Shown piece by piece: positions 1 to 7,805 of a stretch of 31,090 nt of DNA (the first letter of the stretch is position 1; the number at the start of each line of letters is the position of its first letter). The DNA is from JAQBFJ01 sp032123435 (lineage in GTDB: Bacteria > Verrucomicrobiota > Kiritimatiellia > UBA8416 > JAQBFJ01): NCBI GenBank assembly GCA_032123435.1, contig JAQBFJ010000117.1, positions 1 through 31,090 of the forward strand, written 5' to 3'. Position numbers and translations under genes: made by a program. The notes beneath the pieces were generated by a model, which ran no database searches, was not told the origin of the DNA, and saw only the letters and a program-made list of their open reading frames with translations.

Positions 1-269
1 TTCTGCAATTCGTCCAGTAATTCTTCTGCATCTTCACCAGTAGCCGTAATTTTGAGTTTTGTCCCACGCGATGCCTCCAAAGTCATTAACCCCATAATAC
101 TTTTACCCGAAACCACGTTCCCGCTTTTTTCTACTGTAATGTCGGCGGAATATCGTGAAGACACCTTGGCGAAAAGCGCCGCCGGTCTGGCATGGATCCC
201 ATATTGATTTATGATCTCCAGTTCCCTTGTATAAAGAACCGTACGTTTTTCTCCCCGTTCCTCATTCAC
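1..269 (-). CDS. ptsH: HPr family phosphocarrier protein (3' end cut by window)
   Basis: Phosphocarrier of the PTS or a PTS-derived regulatory circuit. I read a GTG start at 269-267 that overlaps the hprK stop (GTGAATGA). From it, 89 codons are open to the window edge. The phosphohistidine motif GIHARPAA puts the active His at about residue 26. The regulatory serine motif GKSIMGLM puts Ser at about residue 57, so the His-Ser spacing of 31 matches classical HPr His15/Ser46. About 11 extra N-terminal residues (NEERGEKRTV...) precede the usual HPr start. The C-terminal helix (EDAEELLDELQ) is nearly complete, so only a few codons are missing. It is translationally coupled to hprK, the kinase expected to phosphorylate this serine. 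No sugar-specific PTS permease is visible, so a regulatory role is as likely as sugar uptake. Confidence 0.9.
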   Translation of the reverse strand, partial: MNEERGEKRTVLYTRELEIINQYGIHARPAALFAKVSSRYSADITVEKSGNVVSGKSIMGLMTLEASRGTKLKITATGEDAEELLDELQ

Positions 270-1236
270 TGCCGTTTTTACCCTCGTTCATTAGAGCCAT
301 CAGGTTTTCATCCAGTTCCTTGATCGCGTCATGGCCCAGGCGTTTAAGCTTTTGATCAAGAGCTGCGGTTTCCACCAGATTCACTATATCCCGTCCCAGG
401 GCAACTGGAATCTGCACGCATGGCACTGAAACTCCTAATATGTCGCGCGCCATGCGTTCATCAGGGGAGACTATTGATTCATTCAAGTCTTTCATCTCGC
501 ACAAGGTCACTATAAGCTCCAGTTTTTTTTCTTCCCGTACCGACGCCACTCCGAACAGACTCGGAACATGCACTATTCCGAGCCCCTTGATTTCCATATG
601 GTACCTGGTAACGTTAACAGGCGAAGCAACAATCGCACCGGTACTGTCAACCCTCAAAGCGGTTACGTCATCGGACACCAGGGCATGTCCTTTCTTTATC
701 AAACCAAGCGCCGTTTCGCTTTTCCCCATGCCTGGCTTGCCTTCAATCAATACTCCTATGCCCATTATTTCGACCATAGTGCCCTGCACATTCATTCTCG
801 GCGCCATGAGGTTTTCCATTATTATGGTTGCCGCATTGACAAAATGTTTAGTGATCATTTTAGTCTTTAACACTGGTACTTCGAATTCCTTGGCCAAAAC
901 GCTGATTTCCGGAAAAATCTTTTTGCCGCGCGCCACAACAATACAAGGAACATTACGTTCAAAGAAACTGCGCAAACTGTGTTCCCTTTCCTTCTCATTC
1001 AGAGATGACAAATAAGCGTGTTCAGCCCATCCCACTACCTGGATACGGCGATGCGCAAAATACTGAAAAAAGCCGGACAACGCCAATCCGGGCCGGTTAA
1101 GAGTCGCCTCCGTGATACTATTTTCCAGTCCGAGCGCGCCCGCGGCCAACTCCATCTTCAACACTTCCTTACCCGTTTCCAGAAACAGGGAAACCGGTAT
1201 TGATGTTTTCACTTCAGAATTGGTTTTAGTATTCAA
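262..1236 (-). CDS. hprK: HPr kinase/phosphorylase
   Basis: Cytoplasmic bifunctional enzyme that phosphorylates and dephosphorylates HPr on its regulatory serine. The 324 residues match the family length (about 310-320). The N-terminal domain covers about 1-130. The catalytic domain has the Walker A motif GKPGMGKS at 166-173, followed by the family-typical E-T-A-L, the acidic pair VSDD at 187-190, and the signature EIKGLGI at 215-221. The C-terminal stretch with GRDIVNLVETAALDQKLK is also typical. One oddity is that the segment before the P-loop reads NVQGTMVEI, where many homologues have a conserved His-Gly; here His is replaced by Gln151. The gene starts 4 bp from hpf and overlaps HPr, so the three are very likely co-transcribed. 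Confidence 0.95.
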   Translation of the reverse strand: MNTKTNSEVKTSIPVSLFLETGKEVLKMELAAGALGLENSITEATLNRPGLALSGFFQYFAHRRIQVVGWAEHAYLSSLNEKEREHSLRSFFERNVPCIVVARGKKIFPEISVLAKEFEVPVLKTKMITKHFVNAATIIMENLMAPRMNVQGTMVEIMGIGVLIEGKPGMGKSETALGLIKKGHALVSDDVTALRVDSTGAIVASPVNVTRYHMEIKGLGIVHVPSLFGVASVREEKKLELIVTLCEMKDLNESIVSPDERMARDILGVSVPCVQIPVALGRDIVNLVETAALDQKLKRLGHDAIKELDENLMALMNEGKNGSE

Positions 1237-1240
1237 TTCT

Positions 1241-1567
1241 TTAACTCCTTTTCTTATCCGTCTTCACTGCCCTACGCCTGCGTTTCTTAACTTTGTCAGA
1301 CAGTTTTCTCAGTTGTATTTCCATTTTATCGACAGCCAAATCAATTGACGTGCGCATGTTATCCGAAGATGCATCAGCTTCTATTCTGATGTGGTTTCCA
1401 GCTTGCAGAACAATTTCCGCGACACTGTCTTTCTTTTCCTTGTCCAGTATAATATGGACATGTTCAACCTTGGGAAAATCTTCCAAAACGGCTTTCGCCT
1501 TGCCGCACGCATAATCATAAATCCCGCCTGAAACTTCCATATGTCTTGCTGTAATTTCTATCGACAT
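1241..1567 (-). CDS. hpf: Ribosome hibernation-promoting factor, short form (HPF/YfiA family)
   Basis: A 108-residue protein with the beta-alpha-beta-beta-beta-alpha layout of the HPF/RaiA fold. It starts MSIEITARHMEVSGGIYDY, the usual family opening, and continues with alternating strands (HVHIILDKEK, AEIVLQAGNHIRIEA) and the helix SIDLAVDKMEIQLRKLSDKVKK. The tail from about residue 88 is strongly basic (KKRRRRAVKTDKK), as expected for binding rRNA in the 30S decoding region. The length is that of the short form, with no C-terminal dimerisation domain. A GGAGGATC stretch just upstream of the ATG acts as ribosome binding site. In many bacteria hpf follows lptB-rpoN; here it lies directly downstream of lptB with no rpoN between them. 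Confidence 0.93.
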   Translation of the reverse strand: MSIEITARHMEVSGGIYDYACGKAKAVLEDFPKVEHVHIILDKEKKDSVAEIVLQAGNHIRIEADASSDNMRTSIDLAVDKMEIQLRKLSDKVKKRRRRAVKTDKKRS

Positions 1568-1609
1568 TTGATCCTCCTTCGGTGACCCCTCGTTTTCGCT
1601 TTAACTTCT

Positions 1610-2347
1610 TCACATTCTGAATTCATGCCCCAAATACAATTCACGACTCATATTGTCATCAACAAGAAAAGAACTTTTCCCCTCCCTCAACACTTTCCCC
1701 TCATGCAGAAGATAAGCTCTGTCAACAACAGCCAGAGTTTCTCTTACATTATGATCTGTTATTAATATGCCGAGACCTGCATCCCGCAATCCTTTTATTA
1801 TATCCTGTATGTCCTTAACAGCCAAAGGATCCACGCCACTGAATGGTTCATCCAGCATAATCATGGAAGGATTAGTCACAAGCGCCCTGGTGATTTCCAG
1901 TTTGCGCCGCTCGCCGCCGCTTAGAGTATACGCCTTCTGCCGCGCCAGCCGAGTCATATCAAGATCTTCAAGCAGGACATTCAGTCTTGCGCGTCTTTCC
2001 TCGCCGGAAATATCAAGAGTTTCCAGAATTGCCATAACATTTTCTCCCACAGTAAGCTTCTGAAATACTGACGGCTCCTGTGACAGGTATCCCATTCCCA
2101 TTCTTGCCCTTTTATACATCGGCATATTCGTAATATCGGTTCCTTTGAAACTTATCACGCCTGAATCAGGACGAATCAGGCCAACGATCATATAAAATGA
2201 GGTTGTTTTTCCTGCACCGTTGGGGCCAAGCAGTCCCACGATTTCACCTCGTCCCACATTAAGGCTGACGTGGTCCACAACCATTCTGCCCTGATATTTC
2301 TTTATCAGCTTCTCGGCTTTCATTAACTGCTTGTTATCAGATCCCAC
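1610..2347 (-). CDS. lptB: LPS export ABC transporter ATP-binding protein LptB
   Basis: ATPase that powers extraction of lipopolysaccharide from the inner membrane together with LptF/LptG. The 245 residues match the family (about 240). It shows Walker A GPNGAGKT at 41-48, the Q-loop region MGYLSQEPSVFQKLTVGEN, the ABC signature LSGGERRKLEI, Walker B MIMLDEPFSGVDP and the H-loop LITDHNVRE. The phrases FQKLTV and GVDP are characteristic of LptB rather than of amino-acid transporters. The start used here overlaps the lptA stop by 11 bp. An alternative start is Met9 (position 2323). An LptF/LptG-type permease is encoded far away at 18950. The order lptC-lptA-lptB supports the assignment. Confidence 0.95.
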   Translation of the reverse strand: MGSDNKQLMKAEKLIKKYQGRMVVDHVSLNVGRGEIVGLLGPNGAGKTTSFYMIVGLIRPDSGVISFKGTDITNMPMYKRARMGMGYLSQEPSVFQKLTVGENVMAILETLDISGEERRARLNVLLEDLDMTRLARQKAYTLSGGERRKLEITRALVTNPSMIMLDEPFSGVDPLAVKDIQDIIKGLRDAGLGILITDHNVRETLAVVDRAYLLHEGKVLREGKSSFLVDDNMSRELYLGHEFRM

Positions 2348-2891
2348 TTTCTTCTTTACTCCTGGCTTTTACCTGTTTATCCAATCCCTGTTTCTGTTCA
2401 GGAAATATTATGAGTTTCCCGCCTTCACATTGAACACTTCCATCATCAAGTCCCAACAGAATCTTCTCGCCGCGTAGACAATCATTACCGCGATTCAGCA
2501 CGGCATTATCCGTCATCAAAACTTGTCTTTCGCGCGTAAGATAGACTGCTTTGCCGCACGCCGCACTGACGTTCTGATGCCATAGACGCACATTCCCCTC
2601 GGCAACAGCCGACTTTATCTCGTTGGTCTGATTGAAATGTATCGTCAATATATCCGACTCCATTTTCATTTGTGCATCCACAACAACAACATTGGTTACA
2701 AAGACAGCCATGAAATTCTTGTAATCAAAACTCATTGTTTCGGCTGTAACAATTGTTTCCGACATCTGGTTCTCTTCCCTATCCGCCGACCACGCACACA
2801 TGAGCAGTCCAAAATAGAAAAGGCCTGAAACAAACCATTTCGCCCAAATTCCACATCTACCCCCCGTGTGTCCCGCCCTCATAATGCTCAT
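2337..2891 (-). CDS. lptA: LptA/OstA-like periplasmic LPS-binding protein
   Basis: Periplasmic bridge protein that carries LPS between LptC and the outer-membrane LptD. The 184 residues begin with an arginine-containing segment and a hydrophobic stretch (about 16-34, WAKWFVSGLFYFGLLMCAW), read as a signal peptide with cleavage near SA-D. The rest forms short beta repeats typical of the OstA/LptA domain: VTAETMSFDYKN, TNVVVVDAQMKMESDILTIHF, AVAEGNVRLWHQNVSAACGKAVYL, VLMTDNAVLNRGNDCLRGEKILL. The pattern x-G-N-V with x-A-x-x-A-x-Y is a hallmark of the family. Sequence similarity to enterobacterial LptA is not obvious, so the call rests on repeat pattern, signal peptide and position between lptC and lptB. 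Confidence 0.85.
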   Translation of the reverse strand: MSIMRAGHTGGRCGIWAKWFVSGLFYFGLLMCAWSADREENQMSETIVTAETMSFDYKNFMAVFVTNVVVVDAQMKMESDILTIHFNQTNEIKSAVAEGNVRLWHQNVSAACGKAVYLTRERQVLMTDNAVLNRGNDCLRGEKILLGLDDGSVQCEGGKLIIFPEQKQGLDKQVKARSKEESGI

Positions 2892-2914
2892 ATCATTTTT
2901 CTTTCTGTATGGGT

Positions 2915-3382
2915 TTATTCGTCCGCCAGATCACGAATATTCGACTTACGCGCGGGGTGAGTCAGCACCACCCTGACTTTACGGAATATCCTGAACATCC
3001 GCTTCCCGGCGTCCCAGTCAAATCCATGTCCTGTAATTACTATGTTGTCCTTTTCTATACGAACATCGGATTGTGACACAGCTTTACCTTCCTTGCTGTC
3101 GTAAATGCAACCATCAATATGCGCCTCGAGATTGGTCCGCCCATTCTCATCATAAAACTGCACAATCATTCTGGAAACTTCTACACCGGCAGTAGTGACA
3201 TTTTCAACCCGTTCCGCAATAAGTTGTGTTTTTACCCGGCCGTTCTCATAGTGCTCTATGGGCCAGCGTATTCCTTCTATTCCCTTCATGCTTTCACCGA
3301 GCTCGGCATCCTGCGCCCATATTCCTGCACACATGAGCCCGGAACAAAACACCTTCACGCATATCTGCTTAAATATTCTCAT
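2915..3382 (-). CDS. lptC: LptC-like LPS export periplasmic protein
   Basis: A 155-residue protein with a basic N-terminus and hydrophobic core (about 2-22, ending MCAGIWAQ), a signal peptide or short membrane anchor. The mature part has LptC/OstA-like beta strands: HYENGRVKTQLIAERVENV, VSRMIVQFYDENGRTNLEAHIDGCIYDSKEGKAVSQSDVRIEKDNIVITGHGFDWDAGKRMF. The sequence YENGR...L.A...E and the late x-x-G-F-x-W motif occur in LptC-type proteins. Enterobacterial LptC is about 190 residues with a true transmembrane helix, so this one is somewhat short. The start overlaps the kdsA stop by 4 bp (ATGA), which indicates translational coupling. The family call depends largely on its position upstream of lptA-lptB. 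Confidence 0.75.
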   Translation of the reverse strand: MRIFKQICVKVFCSGLMCAGIWAQDAELGESMKGIEGIRWPIEHYENGRVKTQLIAERVENVTTAGVEVSRMIVQFYDENGRTNLEAHIDGCIYDSKEGKAVSQSDVRIEKDNIVITGHGFDWDAGKRMFRIFRKVRVVLTHPARKSNIRDLADE

Positions 3383-4197
3383 CTGACGATTTTATCTATC
3401 TTTCTCAGTATCGGCCAAAGGTTACGCAATTCGGAGACAGCAATACAATTATCTTTATCCGACAAGGCTTTTGCGGGTGTTATATGCGTCTCGATAAAAA
3501 CAGCGTCACAGCCTGTGGCAACAGCCGCGCGCGCCAGCGCCGGCGCCCATTTTCCATCACCTGAAGAAGCCGTTGCCGCCCCGCCGGGCCGCTGAACACT
3601 GTGTGTAGCGTCAAAAACGACCGGATAACCCAAACTTCGCAGAACAAGCAGACTCCGCATATCAGCCACAAGATTATTATATCCGAAAGAAGCACCTCGT
3701 TCTGTGAGCAATATTTTCTTATTGCCTGTGCTCAGTATCTTATTGATGACATTTCCCATGTCATGCGGCGCCATAAATTGCCCTTTCTTGACGTTTATGG
3801 GCTTATTGGTTTCAGCCGCGGCAATAACAAGATCCGTCTGCCGGCACAGGAAGGCTGGTATTTGAATCATATCGGCAACCTCGGCCACAGGAGACACATC
3901 TGATTCGTTATGTATATCCGTCAGAATCAACAGATTATATTTCTCTTTTATTTCGGCCAGAATTTTCAGTCCTTCTGAAAGACCAGGCCCGCGGTAAGAA
4001 GTATGAGCCGATCTGTTCGCCTTATCGTATGACGCCTTGAAAATGAAGGGTATCCTGTTCTTCGCCGAAAAGATCGAAAGCCTTTCAGCAATCTCCATGC
4101 ATAGGGCTCTTCCTTCAATAACACAAGGACCGGCAATAAGCACAAGCTGATTATTGCCTCCTATTTTAACATTGCCGACGGTAACTGTCTTAACCAT
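3379..4197 (-). CDS. kdsA: 3-deoxy-8-phosphooctulonate synthase (Kdo-8-phosphate synthase)
   Basis: Condenses phosphoenolpyruvate with arabinose 5-phosphate to Kdo 8-phosphate, the first committed step of Kdo synthesis in the cytoplasm. The 272 residues fit the family (about 280). Visible motifs in order are GPCVIEGR, FKASYDKANRSAHTSYRGPG, LTDIH, IQIPAFLCRQTDL, NVKKGQFMAPHDM, TERGASFGYNNLVADMRSL, FDATHSVQRPGG and FIETHITPAKALSDKDN. These cover the PEP and A5P binding loops. Cys in AGPCVIE is the position that separates metal-dependent (Cys) from metal-independent (Asn) enzymes. Its presence suggests a metal-dependent form, an inference from family knowledge. The next enzyme but one in the pathway, KdsB, is encoded just upstream. 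Confidence 0.96.
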   Translation of the reverse strand: MVKTVTVGNVKIGGNNQLVLIAGPCVIEGRALCMEIAERLSIFSAKNRIPFIFKASYDKANRSAHTSYRGPGLSEGLKILAEIKEKYNLLILTDIHNESDVSPVAEVADMIQIPAFLCRQTDLVIAAAETNKPINVKKGQFMAPHDMGNVINKILSTGNKKILLTERGASFGYNNLVADMRSLLVLRSLGYPVVFDATHSVQRPGGAATASSGDGKWAPALARAAVATGCDAVFIETHITPAKALSDKDNCIAVSELRNLWPILRKIDKIVR

Positions 4198-4268
4198 AAA
4201 TTTCTATTTCCTTCCCGATAATGTGCCTAGAGAGTATCCGAATCAACTGAAGCTGAACAAGCCAGAAC

Positions 4269-5033
4269 TTACTGCTTAAGAACACCAGCTTTTTCACTTT
4301 TACACATGATTTTCTCTACCCTTTGTGCATCTTCAGGTGTATCAACACCAATTCCAGCGCTTTCAGTTTCACTGACCGCCATTTTGCCGCCAATATACAA
4401 GGCTCTCAATTGCTCCAGTTTTTCAACTTTTTCCAGTTCGCATGGAGGAGTGGCGACAAGCTTTTCAAGAAAAGCATTTGCATACGCGTATATCCCGATA
4501 TGACGCCAATGAATTACCCCTTCAGTATCATCATCACGTACGAATGGTATTACGGATCGTGAAAAATACAGGGCCCGATGATTCTCGTCCCATACTACTT
4601 TGACCACGGACGGATTATTCAAATCTGCATCTTCATGTATTGGCACTGCCGCAGTAGCCATATCCCAACCCTTGTTTGATGTCATTATTCCGGCCAGATT
4701 ATCGATCAGCGCCGGATTTATCAGCGGTTCATCACCTTGAATATTTATGATCACCTCCGCGCCTACGCCTGACACAGCCTCAGCCACCCTGTCTGTGCCT
4801 GAAGGATGGTCTATCCTTGTCATAACAGCCTGCACGCCGAGTGATTCAACAACATCGGCAATACGCCTGTCATCAGTGGCAACCATAATACTGTCGAGGC
4901 ATTTTGCTCGTTTAACTTTTTCCACAACCCATTGGATCAGCGGTTTCCCGCAAATGGGCAGAAGGCTTTTCCCGGGCAATCTTGTGGAGCCCCAGCGCGC
5001 CGGTATGACACCAACAACCTTTACTTTAATCAT
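4269..5033 (-). CDS. kdsB: 3-deoxy-manno-octulosonate cytidylyltransferase (CMP-Kdo synthetase)
   Basis: Activates Kdo with CTP to CMP-Kdo, the donor for lipid A-core assembly. Starting at the ATG at 5033-5031 gives 254 residues, close to the usual 245-255. A longer frame begins at a TTG at 5066 but adds only polar residues (DDGVNSKKEN), and the conserved N-terminus IKVVGVIPARWGSTRLPGK begins right after the chosen Met. Motifs are PARWGSTRLPGKSL (nucleotide loop), TDDRRIADV, HPSGTDRVAEA, NIQGDEPLINP and HIGIYAYANAFLE. An AAAGAGAA stretch precedes this ATG. It lies between the heptose kinase gene (84 bp upstream) and kdsA (71 bp downstream), making an LPS sugar-activation cluster. Confidence 0.95.
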   Translation of the reverse strand: MIKVKVVGVIPARWGSTRLPGKSLLPICGKPLIQWVVEKVKRAKCLDSIMVATDDRRIADVVESLGVQAVMTRIDHPSGTDRVAEAVSGVGAEVIINIQGDEPLINPALIDNLAGIMTSNKGWDMATAAVPIHEDADLNNPSVVKVVWDENHRALYFSRSVIPFVRDDDTEGVIHWRHIGIYAYANAFLEKLVATPPCELEKVEKLEQLRALYIGGKMAVSETESAGIGVDTPEDAQRVEKIMCKSEKAGVLKQ

Positions 5034-5117
5034 GTTCTCTTTTTTACTATTCACTCCATCATCCAAATTATATCCAGCTCAATATTGCATCACCGAACAA
5101 ACGTTCCGGTGTTCACC

Positions 5118-6122
5118 TCACTGCTGCCTCATGCCGGCCAGCAATTCCTCAGGCGAACATGTAGCAGTACCCAGCTTCCCCACCACAATACCAGCGGCAT
5201 AATTCGCCAGCAGTGCGGCCTCAAGATGTGTTGCGCCGGAAACCATCGCAAGAAGGGCTGTTGCAATAACCGTATCGCCGGCACCGCTAACATCAAATAC
5301 TTCCATGGCTTTAGTTGAAATTACTTTCGGTCCTTCCTCAGCGCCCAGAAGATACATTCCGTGCGAGCCAAGAGTTATCATGAGGAATCGTGTTTTCCAT
5401 TTGTTCATAAGCCTACTGCCGACTTCTCTCAAATTAGGATCTGACTCCAGTTCACCATTCAGAGCTCTTGCGGACAAACCTGCCGCGGAACAAGCCTCCT
5501 TGTAATTAGGCGTGGCCACTTCAATACCTGAGATACGCCAATCCTGGTCATCCTTCGGATCTAGTCCAACAGGCAGTTTTCCGGCTGAGGCTGCCGACAG
5601 GGCTGCGTCCACAACCGGCTGGCATATTGCTCCCTTGCCGTAATCCTCAATTATAACGCCGTCAACTCCGTCCGTTGCCTGCACGATTCTAGCGCACAAC
5701 GAGCCAGCCAACTGTTCCGTCACTCCCCTGGAATCCTCATGATCAACACGAACTACCTGCTGGCGCTCCGCCACAATACGCGTTTTAACCGTAGTCCTGC
5801 TCGTCTCCGAAACAACAACAGCATCAGTCCGAATGCCGTCTTCCTTCAAAATACCAGTGAGCAATTTTCCGTTATCATCATTTCCTACGACTCCGCACAC
5901 AACAGCTTCGCCGCCGAGCTTTTTAATATTCAGTGCAACATTTGCCGCGCCACCGGGGCGGCATCGTTCGTCCGTAACGTGAACAACCGGAACAGGCGCT
6001 TCCGGCGATATCCTGCTGACAATGCCAGATACGTACCGATCAAGCATCAAATCGCCCACCACAAGAATCCTGCGGCCGGCGAACGATTTCATAATTTTTT
6101 CAGCCCGCTCTACAGTAATCAT
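5118..6122 (-). CDS. rfaE1: D-glycero-beta-D-manno-heptose-7-phosphate kinase (RfaE domain I)
   Basis: PfkB-family sugar kinase that makes heptose 1,7-bisphosphate for the ADP-heptose pathway. From the ATG at 6122, preceded by a strong GGAGTGGGG ribosome site, it has 334 residues. An in-frame GTG at 6152 would add 10. Motifs include VVGDLMLDRYVSG, RISPEAPVPVVHV, RPGGAANVALNIKKLGG, the anion-hole/catalytic segment DVSGAGDTVIATA and the substrate-binding GLDPKDDQDW. The protein stops after the kinase domain. E. coli HldE (477 residues) continues with a cytidylyltransferase-like ADP-heptose domain that is absent here. A separate RfaE2/HldC is therefore expected elsewhere. Its place next to kdsB supports a role in LPS core heptose. 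Confidence 0.92.
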   Translation of the reverse strand: MITVERAEKIMKSFAGRRILVVGDLMLDRYVSGIVSRISPEAPVPVVHVTDERCRPGGAANVALNIKKLGGEAVVCGVVGNDDNGKLLTGILKEDGIRTDAVVVSETSRTTVKTRIVAERQQVVRVDHEDSRGVTEQLAGSLCARIVQATDGVDGVIIEDYGKGAICQPVVDAALSAASAGKLPVGLDPKDDQDWRISGIEVATPNYKEACSAAGLSARALNGELESDPNLREVGSRLMNKWKTRFLMITLGSHGMYLLGAEEGPKVISTKAMEVFDVSGAGDTVIATALLAMVSGATHLEAALLANYAAGIVVGKLGTATCSPEELLAGMRQQ

Positions 6123-6164
6123 ATTCCCCACTCCATATCCGTTGTTTAACACGACATCCCTCTT

Positions 6165-6953
6165 CTATTCTTCACCTGATCCCCTGTCGTCAACAAACCA
6201 GAACGCCCGTGCCAAAGCCGGAATTTTTTCTCTCTCAGACCTGCGTATTTCAATATAATCATCCATTGAAGAAGCCAGCCAGTTTCTTTCGATATCGCTT
6301 ATATTCACACCATCTGGATTGATCACATTATAAATAGACAAATCGAACTGACACATTTTCTCGTCCGCAAGTTTCACCGGGATCATATCAAAGGAAATGC
6401 CTCTGGCTAATGACACTGTTGTGCCTCTATCATCACACCATTCTATTGAACTGTCTCTTATCTTCAGAGCCATTCGCGCCTGCATTTCTTTCATCATGCG
6501 CGACAATTCCGTGATATTCCTGGCAGGCAGGTCTCCCAGTCTGCCAAAAATTGCCGGCTGCCAATTATTGTCCTTGTCCTTGACAAGTCTTAACTCGCCT
6601 TTTTTGACCGACACGCGCCACAAAGGCTTTATCCCCATGCCTACACGCACCTCACGAGCCTGAAATCCCGGCAGACCTGCTCCAAAGTCTTTCGTTGCAA
6701 TAGTGTCGATTACAAGCACATAAGGCCACCCAATACCAGTATTGGCAATCTCAACCTGTACACCAAGATATTTCCCGATCCAATCCTGCACAAAGGATCG
6801 CCCGCCTTCCGTCCCGACAACAAAAAAAACTGTAACAAGAAGAATGGCCAGCATGATTACTGCCGTCATCAGAAAACGGGTAATACAGCCCATTCGTTCT
6901 CTGCCTGACGAAGAAAACCATATTTGTTGTTTGTCTTTTTTATCCTTGGACAT
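6165..6953 (-). CDS. Unknown single-pass inner-membrane protein in the LPS gene cluster
   Basis: A 262-residue protein I do not recognise. The N-terminus is charged and cytoplasmic (about 1-24), followed by one hydrophobic helix (about 25-47, ITRFLMTAVIMLAILLVTVFFVV). The rest should be periplasmic. The part after the helix (GGRSFVQDWIGKYLGVQVEIANTGIGWPYVLVIDTIATKDFGAG, then KPLWRVSVKKGELRLV) resembles the opening of AsmA/TamB-like lipid-transfer proteins, where a helix is followed by L-G-x-x-V-x-I strands. That is a weak resemblance only. A GAGGA ribosome site lies 5 bp upstream of the ATG, and the 129-bp gap to yggS has a TATAAT-like -10 box (complement of 7013-7018) without a clear -35. 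Location among kdsB, heptose kinase and lpt genes suggests an envelope role. Confidence 0.7.
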   Translation of the reverse strand: MSKDKKDKQQIWFSSSGRERMGCITRFLMTAVIMLAILLVTVFFVVGTEGGRSFVQDWIGKYLGVQVEIANTGIGWPYVLVIDTIATKDFGAGLPGFQAREVRVGMGIKPLWRVSVKKGELRLVKDKDNNWQPAIFGRLGDLPARNITELSRMMKEMQARMALKIRDSSIEWCDDRGTTVSLARGISFDMIPVKLADEKMCQFDLSIYNVINPDGVNISDIERNWLASSMDDYIEIRRSEREKIPALARAFWFVDDRGSGEE

Positions 6954-7082
6954 ACGTATCCTCTAACAGCGTAACACTAACATATTAACTGGAAACATTC
7001 ACCATTTTGCTCATTATAATGATATTAACCCTTAAGACGACCTCTGTTTATGCCTTGTTTTACCGTTATAAACCAAGCCTTT

Positions 7083-7766
7083 TCAGCCTCTTTCCCCGAA
7101 AAGGATCGACCCAAGCCTGATCCATGTAGCGCCCTCTTCGATCGCAATCTCGAAATCATTGGACATTCCCATTGATAATTCGTTCAGTTCCATATCAGTC
7201 TTCTCTCGGCACTGATCTCTTAACTCACGCAGACGTCGAAAGTATGATCGTGCGTCTTCCGCGTCATCAGTTAAAGGCGGAATAGTCATAAGGCCGACAA
7301 CATTAACGTGCATCAACTTGCCGCACATGTTCAGGACCCCCTGCAAATTATCCGGAGCCAATCCGAATTTACTGCTTTCTCCCGAAACATTAACTTCCAG
7401 ACACACATTCATCTCAACACCAATTTCCCTGCACTCCCCGTTTATCACCTCAAGCAGTTCGAATGAATCAACTGAATGTATCATCCGAAACAAACGCACA
7501 GCGTGTCGGACCTTGTTCTTCTGCAAATGTCCCACCATATGCCATTCAAGATGACCGGGACATAACGGTATCTTCTGATTGGCTTCCTGAATCCTGCTCT
7601 CGCCAATAACTGTTAACCCGCAATCAGCCGCCATTCTCACATGCTCTGGTCCGAATTTTTTGGCAATTGCGACAATTTTGACTTCATCGGCCTGTCTGTT
7701 CGCGCGTGAACAGGCGCCAGCCACTCTTTTTCTAACCGCCTCAAGCCTTTCTTCAAAATTGCTCAT
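7083..7766 (-). CDS. yggS: YggS/PROSC family pyridoxal-phosphate homeostasis protein
   Basis: A 227-residue cytoplasmic protein that binds pyridoxal 5'-phosphate and helps control its free level; no enzymatic reaction is established for the family. The alanine-racemase-like barrel motifs are present: KIVAIAKKFGPEHV with the probable PLP lysine at 36, VIGESRIQEANQK (family GENYVQE), WHMVGHLQKNKVR, HSVDSFELLEVI, CLEVNVSGESSKFG, VVGLMTIPP, and the phosphate-binding end LSMGMSNDFEIAIEEGATWIRLGSILFG. The length matches the usual 225-235. It sits 40 bp downstream of recR on the same strand. Confidence 0.95.
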   Translation of the reverse strand: MSNFEERLEAVRKRVAGACSRANRQADEVKIVAIAKKFGPEHVRMAADCGLTVIGESRIQEANQKIPLCPGHLEWHMVGHLQKNKVRHAVRLFRMIHSVDSFELLEVINGECREIGVEMNVCLEVNVSGESSKFGLAPDNLQGVLNMCGKLMHVNVVGLMTIPPLTDDAEDARSYFRRLRELRDQCREKTDMELNELSMGMSNDFEIAIEEGATWIRLGSILFGERG

Positions 7767-7805
7767 CTGTTACATACCCAACCCGCCGGTTCAAGCCCAG
7801 CGTTA

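Noticed and set aside
3119..3595. 158-residue plus-strand frame across lptC and kdsA
   Set aside because: It is an overlap shadow of two conserved minus-strand genes.
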